Assembly (NCBI GenBank): GCA_963814745.1
Contig: CAWFEA010000016.1
Location: 62,001 to 126,000, forward strand
Direction: 5' to 3'
Source of the DNA: CAWBRT01 sp963814745
GTDB taxonomy: Bacteria > Acidobacteriota > Terriglobia > Terriglobales > Acidobacteriaceae
Length of the DNA: 64,000 nt
Shown: piece after piece, positions 39,887 through 49,482 of the stretch
Position numbering within the stretch: the first letter of the stretch is position 1
How the letters are laid out: every line of letters begins with the position of its first letter
Position numbers and translations under genes: made by a program
The notes under the pieces: model-generated
What the model saw: the letters and a program-made list of their open reading frames with translations, nothing else
Told to the model about the DNA's origin: nothing
Database searches by the model: none

Positions 39887-40816
39887 ATGAAACGTTCCCT
39901 AGCGGCTTCTTTGGCGGTTCTGATTCTGACCTCTTGCGCGCTGGCCCAGGCCGGCGCTAGCCCGGCAGCGGCTAAACCATCCACTCCGGCTGCAGCCTCG
40001 CCCACGGCTTCGAACCTGCCGAGCGAGGCGACGGTCACGGCTTTCTTTCATCGCATGTTCGGCTTCCAGCCCAACCTGGTTTTCAAAGTGGCCTCGATCA
40101 AGCCTTCCCCGATCAATGGGCTGGCCGAAGTGACCGCCGTTGTCAACTCTCCTAAGGGGCGGCAGCTAATGAAGCTGTTCGTCGAAGGAGATCACGCCAT
40201 CGCGGGCGATTTGATGGCTTTTGGTCCCGATCCGTTCGCCAGGGATCGGGCGATTCTGGACAAGGACGCGTTCGGTCCGAGCAAAGGCCCGGCCGCGCCG
40301 GCGATCACGATTGTGGAGTTCGGGGACCTCGAATGTCCCGCCTGCAAGCAGGCGCAACCGGTGATCGAGAAGCTCATGAGCGAAGAACCCAAGGTCAGGC
40401 TCGTCTTCCAGAATTTTCCCTTGGGTTCGATTCACCCCTGGGCGCAGAAAACCGCTACTTATGTCGATTGCATCGGGCGTGAAAGCAATGACGCCGCCTG
40501 GAAGTTCATCGCCTTGGTCTATGAGCAACAGGATGCGGTGAACCAGCAGTTCGAGAAGGGAGCCGAAGCGTTGACCAACAAGCTGAACGAGGTGGCGGGC
40601 GACGCCGGGGTGGACGCGAAGAAGGTCGCCGCCTGCACGGATTCGGCTGAAACCAAGCAGCGCCTGGAACGTGGCCGGAAACTGGGAGAAGAGGTTGGGG
40701 TCAACGCCACCCCAACTTTGTTCATCAACGGCCGCCACTTGGGTAACGTCCTCGGCATGCCGCCGGATGTGCTGAAAGCAGTGGTGGATTTCGAAATCGC
40801 GGAGAGTGGGAAATAG
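39887..40816 (+). CDS. Secreted thioredoxin-fold (DsbA-like) protein
   Basis: The 309-residue protein has a signal peptide (KRSLAASLAVLILTSCALAQA), a proline/alanine-rich linker, a small N-terminal domain (residues about 45-125) and a DsbA/DSBA-like domain with the redox pair ECPACKQAQPVIEK and the cis-proline segment VNATPTLFINGRHLG. It should be an envelope thiol oxidoreductase. The ATG at 39887 follows CAGGAAGGCAT. The VKOR protein at 29706 could reoxidise it; this is inference. Confidence 0.85.
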   Translation: MKRSLAASLAVLILTSCALAQAGASPAAAKPSTPAAASPTASNLPSEATVTAFFHRMFGFQPNLVFKVASIKPSPINGLAEVTAVVNSPKGRQLMKLFVEGDHAIAGDLMAFGPDPFARDRAILDKDAFGPSKGPAAPAITIVEFGDLECPACKQAQPVIEKLMSEEPKVRLVFQNFPLGSIHPWAQKTATYVDCIGRESNDAAWKFIALVYEQQDAVNQQFEKGAEALTNKLNEVAGDAGVDAKKVAACTDSAETKQRLERGRKLGEEVGVNATPTLFINGRHLGNVLGMPPDVLKAVVDFEIAESGK

Positions 40817-40832
40817 GCGGCAGCGCGGCAGT

Positions 40833-42741
40833 CTAGCGGCGGGGCATGGTATTCGGCAGAAGGATCGATGGCCCCGCTTCCGGGTTGGCGATTACCACGT
40901 GTGGAGTCAAAACGATCAGCAGTTCGTCGTCATCCTCCGTGGTGTTGCGGTTGGCAAGTCCGGGAATCGAGGTAAGCAGGGAATATCCGTTGAGGATGCG
41001 CGACTCGCTTAGACTGAGATTGCCGGCGACGGCGACGGACTCTCCGTTCTTGGCGCTGACAAAGCCGTTGAATTCCTGGTTGTTGATGATCGGCACGCCA
41101 TTGACGGTCTGCGACCCGAGCGAGCGGATCTGCATCTCCAACTTGATGTCGATTGAGTTGTCGCGATGGATCACCGGCGTGGCTTTCAGGTTGAAGCCTA
41201 GATCCTCATAGGTGAAAGATGGATAGGCCGCCAGCGAGCCCGTGCCGGCGGCGGTCCCGCCGAGCAACTGGGTAAGGCTCGTGGCGCCGACCGCCGACGA
41301 ATAAGTGGAATTCAGGATGGGATAGCGCTCGCCGATTTTCATGACCGCGGCCGTTCCCTGCGAAGCGCGCAGCGTCATGCTCTGCAGCTCACGTATGCTC
41401 GACAAATCGCGCGAGAAGCTGAAGCTGGCGGAGGGGATGGTCAGCGCCGAGAGGGTGGTGCCGCCGCCGAAAACCGCGAAGGGCTGCGAAAGCAGCGAGT
41501 TCTGTTGACCCTGCACTTGGGCGAGAAGCGCGGAGATGGAAGTCGAGTTTGCCGAGCTGATGGCGCTGGCCGCTTGGGCCAGCTCGGTGGGAATGTTGAA
41601 GACCTGGAATTGGCTGGGCACGCTTGCCCCTATGGCACGCGTATATTCGCTCGAAACCTGGAAAACGTCGAGTTGGAAGCTTACCTCGGGCAATTGGTCC
41701 TGCAGGGCGTGCACAAATGCGGATACGGCGTCCAGGGTTCGTGTGTCCGCGCGCACGGTGAGCGTATGCTCGGTGGTATCAACCGACGAGAAGCGGATCT
41801 CGAACAGAGTGCGCATGGCGGTCGAGATCTCGGTCAGCGCCTGCGGCGTGGTCCCCTGGGGAAGATAAAACGTGCGCAGCGACATGGCGAAGAAGTTTCG
41901 CCGGTTTTCATCGGTGTCGGACGCGAACAACACCTGCCGGGCCGAGAGCGGGGTCCAGATCGTCTTGGTGACAAGCGCGAGCGCGGAAGCCGCTTCCGGC
42001 CAGGTTGCCTCTTCCATGTCGAGACGCACGGGGCGGGTTGGCGTCGAGTCGTCGAACAGGGCGGTGATTCCGTAGGCCAGCGTGACTTGGCTGATGATGT
42101 CCCGCGTGCTTCCGCGGAGGTGAAACTTGCGCACCCCCGGCTGCGGCTGCAAGCTGATGACCCCGGCAAGCTCGTCTTTCTCCATCTCCGGGCCCGCCGG
42201 GACGATGCGGGGAAGAGCATCACGGAGCTGTTGATGGGCGAAATTGTTGTCGGGATCCAACTGCCAGCGCTTCACGAAAACGGACGAGAGCTTCGAGGTC
42301 GTTGCCGGCGGCCATGGCCCGGTTGCCGGCTTGTACCGCTTCCGATACCAGCTCCTGCCGGGCGACTTCGCGCGCGCTCAGGTATTTGGGATCGTCCGGC
42401 GCGAGCGCGGCCGCCGCCTTGAAATGCTCGAATGCCTGGTGCATCCGCGACCGCTTCTTTTGTAGCTTGAGGGCGGTGCGAAATTCCCTCGCCGCCCGCC
42501 GCCGCTCTGCTTTCGTGGGGCAGTTGGGAAGCTCCGGGTGCGCTTTGTCGGAGCACGGAACTGGCAGGGGTGCTGCTTGGGTTGCAGCCGAGTTCTGGGG
42601 AGCTGTAATCACCGGATTCGCGACAACGGGCGCGGCCCCGGACTTTGGCGCTGGCACCGGCGTTGACGTGCCCTGCTGTCCGTAGGCGGGCAGCAAAGCG
42701 GCAAACAGCAGCATAGGCCAGAAACAACGCATCGCTTTCAT
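40833..42741 (-). CDS. Secretin-like outer-membrane protein (type II/III or pilus), frameshifted
   Basis: The N-terminal part (start 42741) has a signal peptide (RCFWPMLLFAALLPAYG) and a TPR-like helical region (LAPDDPKYLSAREVARQEL). The rest has short N-domains and a C-terminal secretin core: VPVIVN-type text at VIHRDNSIDIKLEMQI, SRILNGYSLLTSIPGLAN and DDELLIVLTPHVV. The frames meet near 42265-42280, where one surplus base separates REALA from LDPDNNFAHQQL. Removing it gives one protein of about 635 residues. No pilus or Gsp genes are next to it, so this is an orphan secretin; the TPR start is common in Acidobacteria. Confidence 0.85.
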
Positions 42742-42803
42742 TGTAAGCGATTGGCAGGCCGTCGAGAAGCGTTGGCCGCCACAGCATCTGCCGGCCTGGC
42801 GAG

Positions 42804-43563
42804 TTATGGCCGGTGGGGTTGCAGCAATTCAGTGCAGCACGAGAGGCACAGATCGGGTTGTTCCCCCCGCAGAGTCTCCAGATCGTGAATTCCGGTGGCC
42901 ACGGCAATGACCGAGGCGCTCACCGAGCGAGCGGCACGGACGTCGGCAGGCGTATCGCCGATGAAGCAAACGGCGGCGCTTTCCCCCAGACGGCGCCGGA
43001 CTTCGCCGATCGCCTGCTGAAAAATCGCGACGCGGGTCTCGTTGTGGGCGCCCGCCATGAAGTCCGGAGCCGCGCTGAACGCCCCGAAGCGAAAATATGC
43101 GGCGATGCCGGCCGCGCGCAGCTTCGCCCATCCGATCGGCTCCAGGTTGCCGGAGGCGACGCCCAGCAGCTTTCCGGCCGAGTGCAGGCGCTCCAGCAAC
43201 TCGCCGATGGACGGACAAAGTTCGGCGCGCAGTTGGGCGGCATTGGCTTCCACCTCGGCTTGCATCATCGCAAGTGCCTGAGGAAGCTTGGCGGAAAATT
43301 CGGCAACGGACACCCCCGCGGCCAGGGCGGCGGCGCGAAGAATGCCGATATCGGTATTGCCGTGCAGCGGAATTCCGTCGAAGCTTCAGCTCGCGCTTCC
43401 AAGTCTCACGGAACGCTCGGAAAAAGGCATGATAGTGAAACCCGTCGCGGCTGTTCATCAGCGTGCCGTCAATGTCGAACAGGTAGGCAGCGAAGCCATC
43501 CCAAACGAAAGGCGGCGGCAATATGGCAGGGTCGAGCTTTTCCATCACAGGTCTTGTCTGCAC
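42804..43563 (-). CDS. HAD-superfamily phosphatase, frameshifted
   Basis: The protein begins with the HAD motif I YLFDIDGTLMNSRDG (nucleophile aspartate) and continues in a second frame with a cap region, VASGNLEPIGWAKL (motif II) and CFIGDTPADVRAARS (motif IV). The break is near 43375-43385: removing one base joins KL to DGIPLHGNTDIGILRAAAL. A beta-phosphoglucomutase/Gph-like phosphatase is likely; substrate unknown. The start may be GTG 43563 or ATG 43545. It is read away from the secretin gene, 62 bases upstream of the latter. Confidence 0.8.
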
Positions 43564-43653
43564 TCCAGGTGAGATGCAATTTCCGGCTGAGCTGGTTCCA
43601 GTAACAATGCAGCCCTTACGGACTGATTAGCCCACCGACGCCGATTGACGGAT

Positions 43654-44127
43654 TCAGCGGCATTGGTTGGTCGGATCTCCTTCCGCCATCATGACCTCCA
43701 TGACGCGCTTTTCCGGCTCGCCTGGCAAGATGCCGGTCAAAAACGCCTCCGCCACCACCTCATCCCGCTGATTCTTGAACACCGCCTCAGCCTTGGCTCG
43801 ATTGCGGTCATCAATCTCAGTGAGGGTAAAACGGCAGGTGATGGTGTCGTCAAAATATACCGGCTTCTTGAAACGAAAATTCATGCCCGAGGCCAGCCAG
43901 CCAATCTGTCCGCCGATCTCGGTAAGCAGGGCGGCAACCAAAAGGCCATGACAAATCCGGCCATTAAAATTCTTGACCGTGGCAAAGCGATCGTCAAAAT
44001 GAACCGGGTTGTAGTCTCGGCTGATATCGGCAAAAGCCAGCGCATCCTGTTCCGTGAAGGTGCGTGAAACAGCGAATGAGTCGCCTGGCTTCAGCCCTGC
44101 AATCGTTTTCTTTCGGATGTATGACAT
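43654..44127 (-). CDS. MaoC-like (R)-specific enoyl-CoA hydratase
   Basis: The 157-residue hot-dog protein has the MaoC catalytic signature ADISRDYNPVHFDDRFA, with aspartate and histidine in DxxxxH spacing, followed by CHGLLVAALLTEIGG and PVYFDDTITCRFTLTEID. Enzymes of this family hydrate trans-enoyl-CoA to (R)-3-hydroxyacyl-CoA. The start at 44127 is the family N-terminus (MSYIRKKTIAGLKPGD). It follows ymdB by 57 bases on the same strand. Confidence 0.9.
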   Translation of the reverse strand: MSYIRKKTIAGLKPGDSFAVSRTFTEQDALAFADISRDYNPVHFDDRFATVKNFNGRICHGLLVAALLTEIGGQIGWLASGMNFRFKKPVYFDDTITCRFTLTEIDDRNRAKAEAVFKNQRDEVVAEAFLTGILPGEPEKRVMEVMMAEGDPTNQCR

Positions 44128-44184
44128 ACGAACCAGCAACCAATGCCCTGCGCGTTTATGGCAGCGCACAGCCGGCAAACCCAC

Positions 44185-44982
44185 CTACTCGCTAATCATG
44201 ATGCGCTCGATGGAGCGGGCAAGCCCGGTCCTGGCATCGCAGTCGATGACCACCGCGCACAGCCGGGTATCACCGCTGGCCGCTTCGAATCGGGTTGGCA
44301 TGTTATTGAGGAAGCGGCCGATAATCAGTTCCTTCTGGATGCCGATGACGCCGTTCCACGGCCCCGTCATGCCGACGTCGGTCTGATAGGCGGTGCCTTT
44401 CGGCAGCACGCGCTCGTCCGCCGTGGGAATGTGGGTGTGGGTGCCGATGACCGCGCTGACGCGGCCGTCGAGATACCAGCCCAGCGCGACCTTCTCGGAA
44501 GTGGCTTCGGCGTGCATGTCAACCAGGATAACTTTGGCGGTAATGCGTTTCAGCAGTTCGTCGGCGACGCGGAACGGGTCGTCGATACTTCCCATAAAGA
44601 CGCGGCCTTGCAGGTTGATAACGGCATAGCCGACGCCGCCCCGGGTCTTGCCTTCATAAAGACCGCTGCCGGGCGCGCCCGCCGGGTAGTTGGCGGGACG
44701 CAGGATTCGGCGGGCCGCGGTGTCCGGATGGCTGAGGCCGGCGCTCAAGTAATCGATCAACTCGCGCTTGTCCCAGACGTGATTGCCCGTGGTGATGACC
44801 TCGATGCCGAGGTCGAAAAGCTCCTCGGCGATCGCCGGAGTAATGCCGAAGCCGCCGGCGGCGTTCTCGCCATTGGCGATGGTGAGGTCGATATGGTATT
44901 GAGATTGCAGCTTGCGGACGTGGTCGCGAACGATGGTGCGGCCGGGCCTGCCAAAGATGTCGCCGATAAAGAGAATGCGCAC
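44185..44982 (-). CDS. ymdB: YmdB-type metallophosphoesterase (TIGR00282)
   Basis: The 265-residue protein matches the YmdB phosphodiesterase family: ILFIGDIFGRPGR and TIANGENAAGGFGIT metal-binding motifs, TTGNHVWDKREL, VDMHAEATSEK and VIGTHTHIPTADERVL. B. subtilis YmdB hydrolyses 2',3'-cyclic nucleotides and affects biofilm. It lies between anmK and the MaoC gene on the minus strand. The symbol refers to this phosphodiesterase, not to the macro-domain YmdB. Confidence 0.93.
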   Translation of the reverse strand: MRILFIGDIFGRPGRTIVRDHVRKLQSQYHIDLTIANGENAAGGFGITPAIAEELFDLGIEVITTGNHVWDKRELIDYLSAGLSHPDTAARRILRPANYPAGAPGSGLYEGKTRGGVGYAVINLQGRVFMGSIDDPFRVADELLKRITAKVILVDMHAEATSEKVALGWYLDGRVSAVIGTHTHIPTADERVLPKGTAYQTDVGMTGPWNGVIGIQKELIIGRFLNNMPTRFEAASGDTRLCAVVIDCDARTGLARSIERIMISE

Positions 44983-45128
44983 GCCGCGCCGCTCCAGAGT
45001 TTCGAAAACCTTTTGATGGTAACACGATGGCAGAGGACGCCTTGGCGTCCGTCACGGGAATGCCTTGCCCGCTGCGGATCTCCAATCGCGACCCGGGCGG
45101 CCTGCTTCGCAATCCAGGCCTGGAAGTC

Positions 45129-46268
45129 TTACACATAGCTGATCTTGCCGAGGATCGCCGGTCGCGCCGCTCCGGTTGCCGAGGGAATGTTTGACGGCTG
45201 CCGGTGCCATGTCTGGTAGGCAAGCACGGCGAAGGCAACGGCTTCCTTGGCTTCGGATGGCATTCCCTGCGCATCGGTCGTGGAGACACGCATCCGCCAT
45301 TCGGCGAGGCGCTCGGCCAGCATGCTCATCAGCGTGCGATTGCGCGTGCCGCCGCCGGAGACGAAAAAATCGTGGAAGCGGACACCCCGCGAAACCTGGC
45401 GCACGGAGGCGGCGATGGATTCGGCCGTGAGCGCGGTTGCGGTTGCCATCATGTCGTGCTTGCTAAGCCTGCGGCAGAGGCGAAGAAAGCGGCTGACGAA
45501 CTCGCGTCCAAACTGTTCGCGTCCGGCGGTCCGGGGCGGCGCGGCACGAAAGAAGCGAGCGCGCAACAAAGCGGCGAGCACTGGTCGATTAGCCACGCCG
45601 CGCGCGGCCAGCTCGCCGTCTGGATCATACGGCCTGCCGAACAGCTCTTTCGCCAGGGCGTCGATCACCATGTTTCCGGGGCCGGTGTCGAAGGCAATGA
45701 CTTCGTTGGGCGTCGCCCCTGCCGGAATTGCCGTCAGGTTGCCGATGCCGCCGATATTTTGCAGGATGCGTCCGCGGCGCGGGTGGCGAAACAAAAGGTA
45801 GTCGAGGAACGGAACCAGCGGCGCGCCTTGGCCTCCGGCGGCCATGTCTGCCGGGCGGAAGTCGGAGACCACCGGCACTTGCAGCCGCGCCGCCAGCACC
45901 GAGCCCTCGCCGGTCTGCCAAGTGGCGGAGACGGAGCGGCCCAGGTGAGCCTTGCTTTCGCCCTGGTGATAAATCGTTTGCCCATGGCAGCCGATCAGAT
46001 CGCAAGCGAATCCGCTCTTCCGGGTCGTCTCCTCGACGGCTTCGGCATAAGCTTCGGCCAGGCGGAAGTTCAGTCGCGCCAGATCGGCGACGCTGGCGCG
46101 CTTTGCATTCATCGCGGCGAGCACCGCGCCGCGCAGGCGCGGCGGATACGGATATTCGCGGTGGGCCAGCAACTGCAAGCGGGTGCGCAGCCCGCGGCCC
46201 TGCATGCGCACCAGTGCCACGTTGACGCCATCCGCCGAGGTTCCGCTCATTACGCCTGCGACTATCAT
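45129..46268 (-). CDS. anmK: Anhydro-N-acetylmuramic acid kinase
   Basis: AnmK phosphorylates 1,6-anhydroMurNAc and opens its ring, feeding recycled wall sugar to MurNAc-6-P. The 379-residue protein has the start VAGVMSGTSADGVNVAL, CHGQTIYHQGE, QNIGGIGNLTAIP, AFDTGPGNMVIDAL and VSGGGTRNRTLM. I start at ATG 46268 where the family begins, with AGGAA close upstream; the frame is open further. Its neighbour nagZ is on the same strand. Confidence 0.95.
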   Translation of the reverse strand: MIVAGVMSGTSADGVNVALVRMQGRGLRTRLQLLAHREYPYPPRLRGAVLAAMNAKRASVADLARLNFRLAEAYAEAVEETTRKSGFACDLIGCHGQTIYHQGESKAHLGRSVSATWQTGEGSVLAARLQVPVVSDFRPADMAAGGQGAPLVPFLDYLLFRHPRRGRILQNIGGIGNLTAIPAGATPNEVIAFDTGPGNMVIDALAKELFGRPYDPDGELAARGVANRPVLAALLRARFFRAAPPRTAGREQFGREFVSRFLRLCRRLSKHDMMATATALTAESIAASVRQVSRGVRFHDFFVSGGGTRNRTLMSMLAERLAEWRMRVSTTDAQGMPSEAKEAVAFAVLAYQTWHRQPSNIPSATGAARPAILGKISYV

Positions 46269-46337
46269 CGTTCCTATTTTGGGGCCATCCGCCAGGCCCC
46301 GGCCCGATACTCGAAATGAAGAATCTAAGTTACTTGC

Positions 46338-46573
46338 AGGCTGCTGAAAAACCCTTACCCGTGTCATCCTGGGGTTGCGCTGGTTTTGCGCGGGGTCCCC
46401 GACAAGCCCGTTGTTGGCTTGTGGGGGCTGGCGACCGAAGGATCTGCTTTATTTTCAGCAAGCGCAAACAGCAGATCCTTCGCTCCTCCACCCCAGCAAC
46501 GGCAAAAGCGGCCGTCGCCGGGGACCCCGGCTCGCTCAGGATGACACCTCAAAGAACAGTTTTTCAGCAGCCT
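46338..46573. repeat. MITE-like element with AGGCTGCTGAAAAAC ends
   Basis: AGGCTGCTGAAAAAC (46338) is inverted at 46559-46573 (GTTTTTCAGCAGCCT). The interior has GTGTCATCCTGGGG on the left and GCTCGCTCAGGATGACACC on the right. The element reaches the stop codon of nagZ. The 46269-46571 stretch holds no other gene. Confidence 0.75.
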
Positions 46574-47729
46574 ACTCGAGGCCTTCTTCCGTCCACGCTG
46601 CTTTGCCTTTGGCCTCGGCTTGCAGCCGCAGTTTTTCGCTGAACTCCCACAATTCGCGGCGCAGCTTGTCGATGCCGGCATCCGTCGGAGCCGGCGCCGG
46701 CGGATGGTTCATGGCGCTGCCGGCCTGCTTGAATCGCCGCAAACGTTCGGCGGCAGCTTCAACCTGCTTGCGGAAGCGAGGGTCGCGCTCGGCCTCGGCG
46801 AGAACCGTGTGGAACGTGCGCCAGACGTTCTCTTCTTGGTGGCAAACCAGAAAAATATCGGCTCCGGCGCGAATCGTCTCGACGGCTGCGTCGCCAATCT
46901 CGGCAACCGCCTGCACGCCGCCCATCTCAAGGTCGTCGGAGATGATGAGCCCGCGATACTCGATCTTGCGGCGCAGCACTTCAGTGATCCATTTGCGCGA
47001 GAGCGAGGCCGGTGTCTTGTCGCCCGTCACCGTGGGATAGCCGCAGTGCGCCACCATTACGAACGGCAATTCACGTTTCAATATCTGGTATGGCCGCAGG
47101 TCTTCGACCCAGAGTTCCCGCCACGACTTGAGCACGACCGGGAGATCCTTGTGGCTGTCGAGGCTGGCTTCGCCAAGGCCGGGGAAATGCTTTCCGCATC
47201 CGAGAACGCCCGCCTCGCGCAGCCCGCGCAGGAAGTGGCGCGCGTAGACAATCACTTCATCCTGGAAACGGGAAACGGTGCGTGTCCGCATCACCGGCCG
47301 CGAGAGATCGGACGAAAGATCGAGCACCGGCGCGAAGTCAACATTGAAGCCGAGGGCGCAAGCTTCCTTGCCGATCACTCGGCCATGCTCGCGAAAAAGC
47401 CGCGCGCGCCGGCTGGCGGCGACCTCGGCGGCCGACGGCGCGGGGGCTACGGCATCGCGCAGCCGGTCAACCGTTCCTCCCTCGAGATCGAGACAGCGAA
47501 ACATCCGCTCTTCGACCAGGCTTTGCGCCGCCCGCAACAGGGCGTGGGTCTGACGCGGAGATTCGATGTTGCGCGCGAACAGAATCAGCCCGCCGGGCCG
47601 AATGGCGCTGATCGTGGTCTTCAAGCGTGTAGATAGCTCCGTACCCTCGAAGCCGAAGATCATGAGCTGCCCCACCAGTCTGGCAAGGTCCTGGGAGGCT
47701 CCGGAGCGCGAGATGGATTTGATTGCCAC
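46572..47729 (-). CDS. nagZ: Beta-N-acetylhexosaminidase (family 3)
   Basis: NagZ cleaves GlcNAc from GlcNAc-anhydroMurNAc muropeptides. The 385-residue glycoside hydrolase 3 protein has GCGKHFPGLGEASLDSHKD (acid/base histidine-aspartate dyad) and the nucleophile aspartate in GLIISDDLEMGGV. The sequence GSAMNHPP and a lysine-rich helix form the tail. I start at GTG 47729; the frame is open to 47792 but the added residues are unconserved. It is followed by anmK and separated by a repeat. Confidence 0.92.
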   Translation of the reverse strand: MAIKSISRSGASQDLARLVGQLMIFGFEGTELSTRLKTTISAIRPGGLILFARNIESPRQTHALLRAAQSLVEERMFRCLDLEGGTVDRLRDAVAPAPSAAEVAASRRARLFREHGRVIGKEACALGFNVDFAPVLDLSSDLSRPVMRTRTVSRFQDEVIVYARHFLRGLREAGVLGCGKHFPGLGEASLDSHKDLPVVLKSWRELWVEDLRPYQILKRELPFVMVAHCGYPTVTGDKTPASLSRKWITEVLRRKIEYRGLIISDDLEMGGVQAVAEIGDAAVETIRAGADIFLVCHQEENVWRTFHTVLAEAERDPRFRKQVEAAAERLRRFKQAGSAMNHPPAPAPTDAGIDKLRRELWEFSEKLRLQAEAKGKAAWTEEGLE

Positions 47730-47777
47730 CGGAAGTCTTTCTAACACGAATGGAGGCGAACCGCAAAACCCGCGTAG

Positions 47778-49391
47778 GGAAACTCTGAACAAGTCTTGTT
47801 AGAAGAACCGAGGTCCCTCAGAGGCTAAAGTCTCATTAGGGCATGCTGGTCTTACGTACGGGCTTTAGTGTGTGCGTGAGAACTGACTTGTTTTTCACAG
47901 GGCAGATGGGGCACAAAGAGATATGTCACGATTTCTGCCTTACAGTCCCGAGCAAGCGTACTTGATACCTCCGAGTGTGCAGGATGAGTTAGGAGCGGAT
48001 CATCTTTAGTTTTTTCATCCGCCAGGTGGTAAGTCGGCTGGAACTGAGCCGATTTGAGCAGGCCTACAGCCTGGAAGGTGGGGAGCTGTATGCGCCGGAG
48101 CTGATGCTGAGCGTGTGGCTGTACGCCTACGCGGTGGGGCTGACCAGTGCGCGGCGGCTGGAGCAGCGGCTGGAGCAGCGGCTGGTGGAGGATCTGGCGT
48201 TGCGTTACCTGGCGGGTGGGGCGCGGGTGGATAACTGGGCGCTGAGCGGGTTTCGGCGACGGCACGCGGGGGCGATCAACGATGCCTTCACCCAGGTGTT
48301 GGAGATGGCGCGGCAGTTGGGCTGGGGCAAGCTGGGACGGGTGGCGATCGACGCGCGCGGATCAAGGCCAACGCCTGCCGGGAGCGGGTGGATACGGAGC
48401 CGAAGTTGCGGAACGAGCGGGCCAAGCTGCGGCGGCAGGTGCGGCGCTGGCAGCAGGCGTGCGATGGGGACGACGCGGAGCCGAGCGGGCTGAGGGTGGC
48501 GCTGGAAAAGGCGGAGCGGCGGCTGGAGGAGCTGCGCAAAAGCGGGTTGAAGAAGCGGTCGCGGACCGATGAGCAAGCGCGTTTTCTGCGGCCGCGCGGT
48601 GGCTACGAGTTGGGGTACACGGCGGAGGTAGCGGTGAGCGACGATCATCTGATGGTGGCGGCGCGAGTGACGCAGAACGCGACGGACAATCGGTCGTTGC
48701 TGCCGATGGTGGCCGCGGTCGAGCAGCAGTGCGGCAGGGCGCCGACGGCGGTACTGGCGGATAGTGGTTTCTTCTCGGTGGAGAACGTCAGCGAGTTAGA
48801 GCGGCAGGGGATCGAGGGGTACGTGCCCGATTCGAATCTGGCGTGCGAGTTGAACACGGGACGGGGTTGTCGGCGGCGGGATCGGCCGCGACAGGCGGTC
48901 CAGCGGCGGCTGCGGCAGAAGTTGCGCAGCCCCGCCGGACGGGCGATGTATGCGCGGCGCAAGGCGGTGGTGGAAGCGGTGTTCGGAGTGCTCAAGCAGC
49001 AGCGTGGGATGCGGCAGTTCCGGACGCGCGGTCTGGGCAAGGTGGGATGCGAGTTCGGGCTGGCGGCCCTGGCCTACAACGTGACCCGGTTGCACGCCCT
49101 GCGGCAGGCTTAAACACAATACGTTTTCGCCGCCATCACATTTATTGATTGCCCTTTCTCGTGCCCGGTGAGCGATCCCTGGCACGCGGTCTCTGGTTAG
49201 CGGGTAAGCGGCGCCCCACGAGGGCAGCGGAACCTCAGAAAGAACCGGGCTGCCAGACAAGGAGTTAAACAGGCATGGTGTCCGGGTTCTCACGCACACA
49301 CTTCAGCCCGTACGCAAGACCAGCAAACCATAGTGAGGCTTTAGCCTCCAAGGGACCCCGGTTCTTCTAACAAGACTTGTTCAGAGTTTCC
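47778..49391. mobile_element. IS1182-like element within inverted R1 repeats
   Basis: Outer ends GGAAACTCTGAACAAGTC (47778) and GACTTGTTCAGAGTTTCC (49374-49391) are inverted; about 100 bases inward the two sides stay complementary (AGAGGCTAAAG, CTTACGTACGGGCT). Inner ends TGTGTGCGTGAGAAC (47869-47883) and GTTCTCACGCACACA (49286-49300) bound a 1432-base core carrying the transposase. No clear target duplication is seen. The inner core could be the IS proper, inserted into a palindromic R1 repeat, or R1 could be the long end of one element. Confidence 0.75.
47933..49113 (+). pseudogene. IS1182-family transposase, disrupted
   Basis: The text starts MSRFLPYSPEQAYLIPPS, the usual N-terminus of IS1182/DUF772 transposases, and ends in EAVFGVLKQQRGMRQFRTRG, the C-terminal DDE region. 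There is an in-frame TAG and a frame change near 48007-48015 (DHL*FFIRQVVSRLEL) and another near 48357-48362 (AID then RIKANACRERVD). A CC-spaced aspartate set is visible in VAIDxxxIKAN, VLADSGFFSVE and the C-terminal glutamate. As given, it is not a working gene. Confidence 0.8.
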
Positions 49392-49482
49392 TTAGGTTTA
49401 TGAAACAAGCTCTAGGGAATTTCCCGCATCTTCGCACCCTGCGCTGCTAGAATTTCATCTAATTCGAGAGGCTCCGCCGAGC

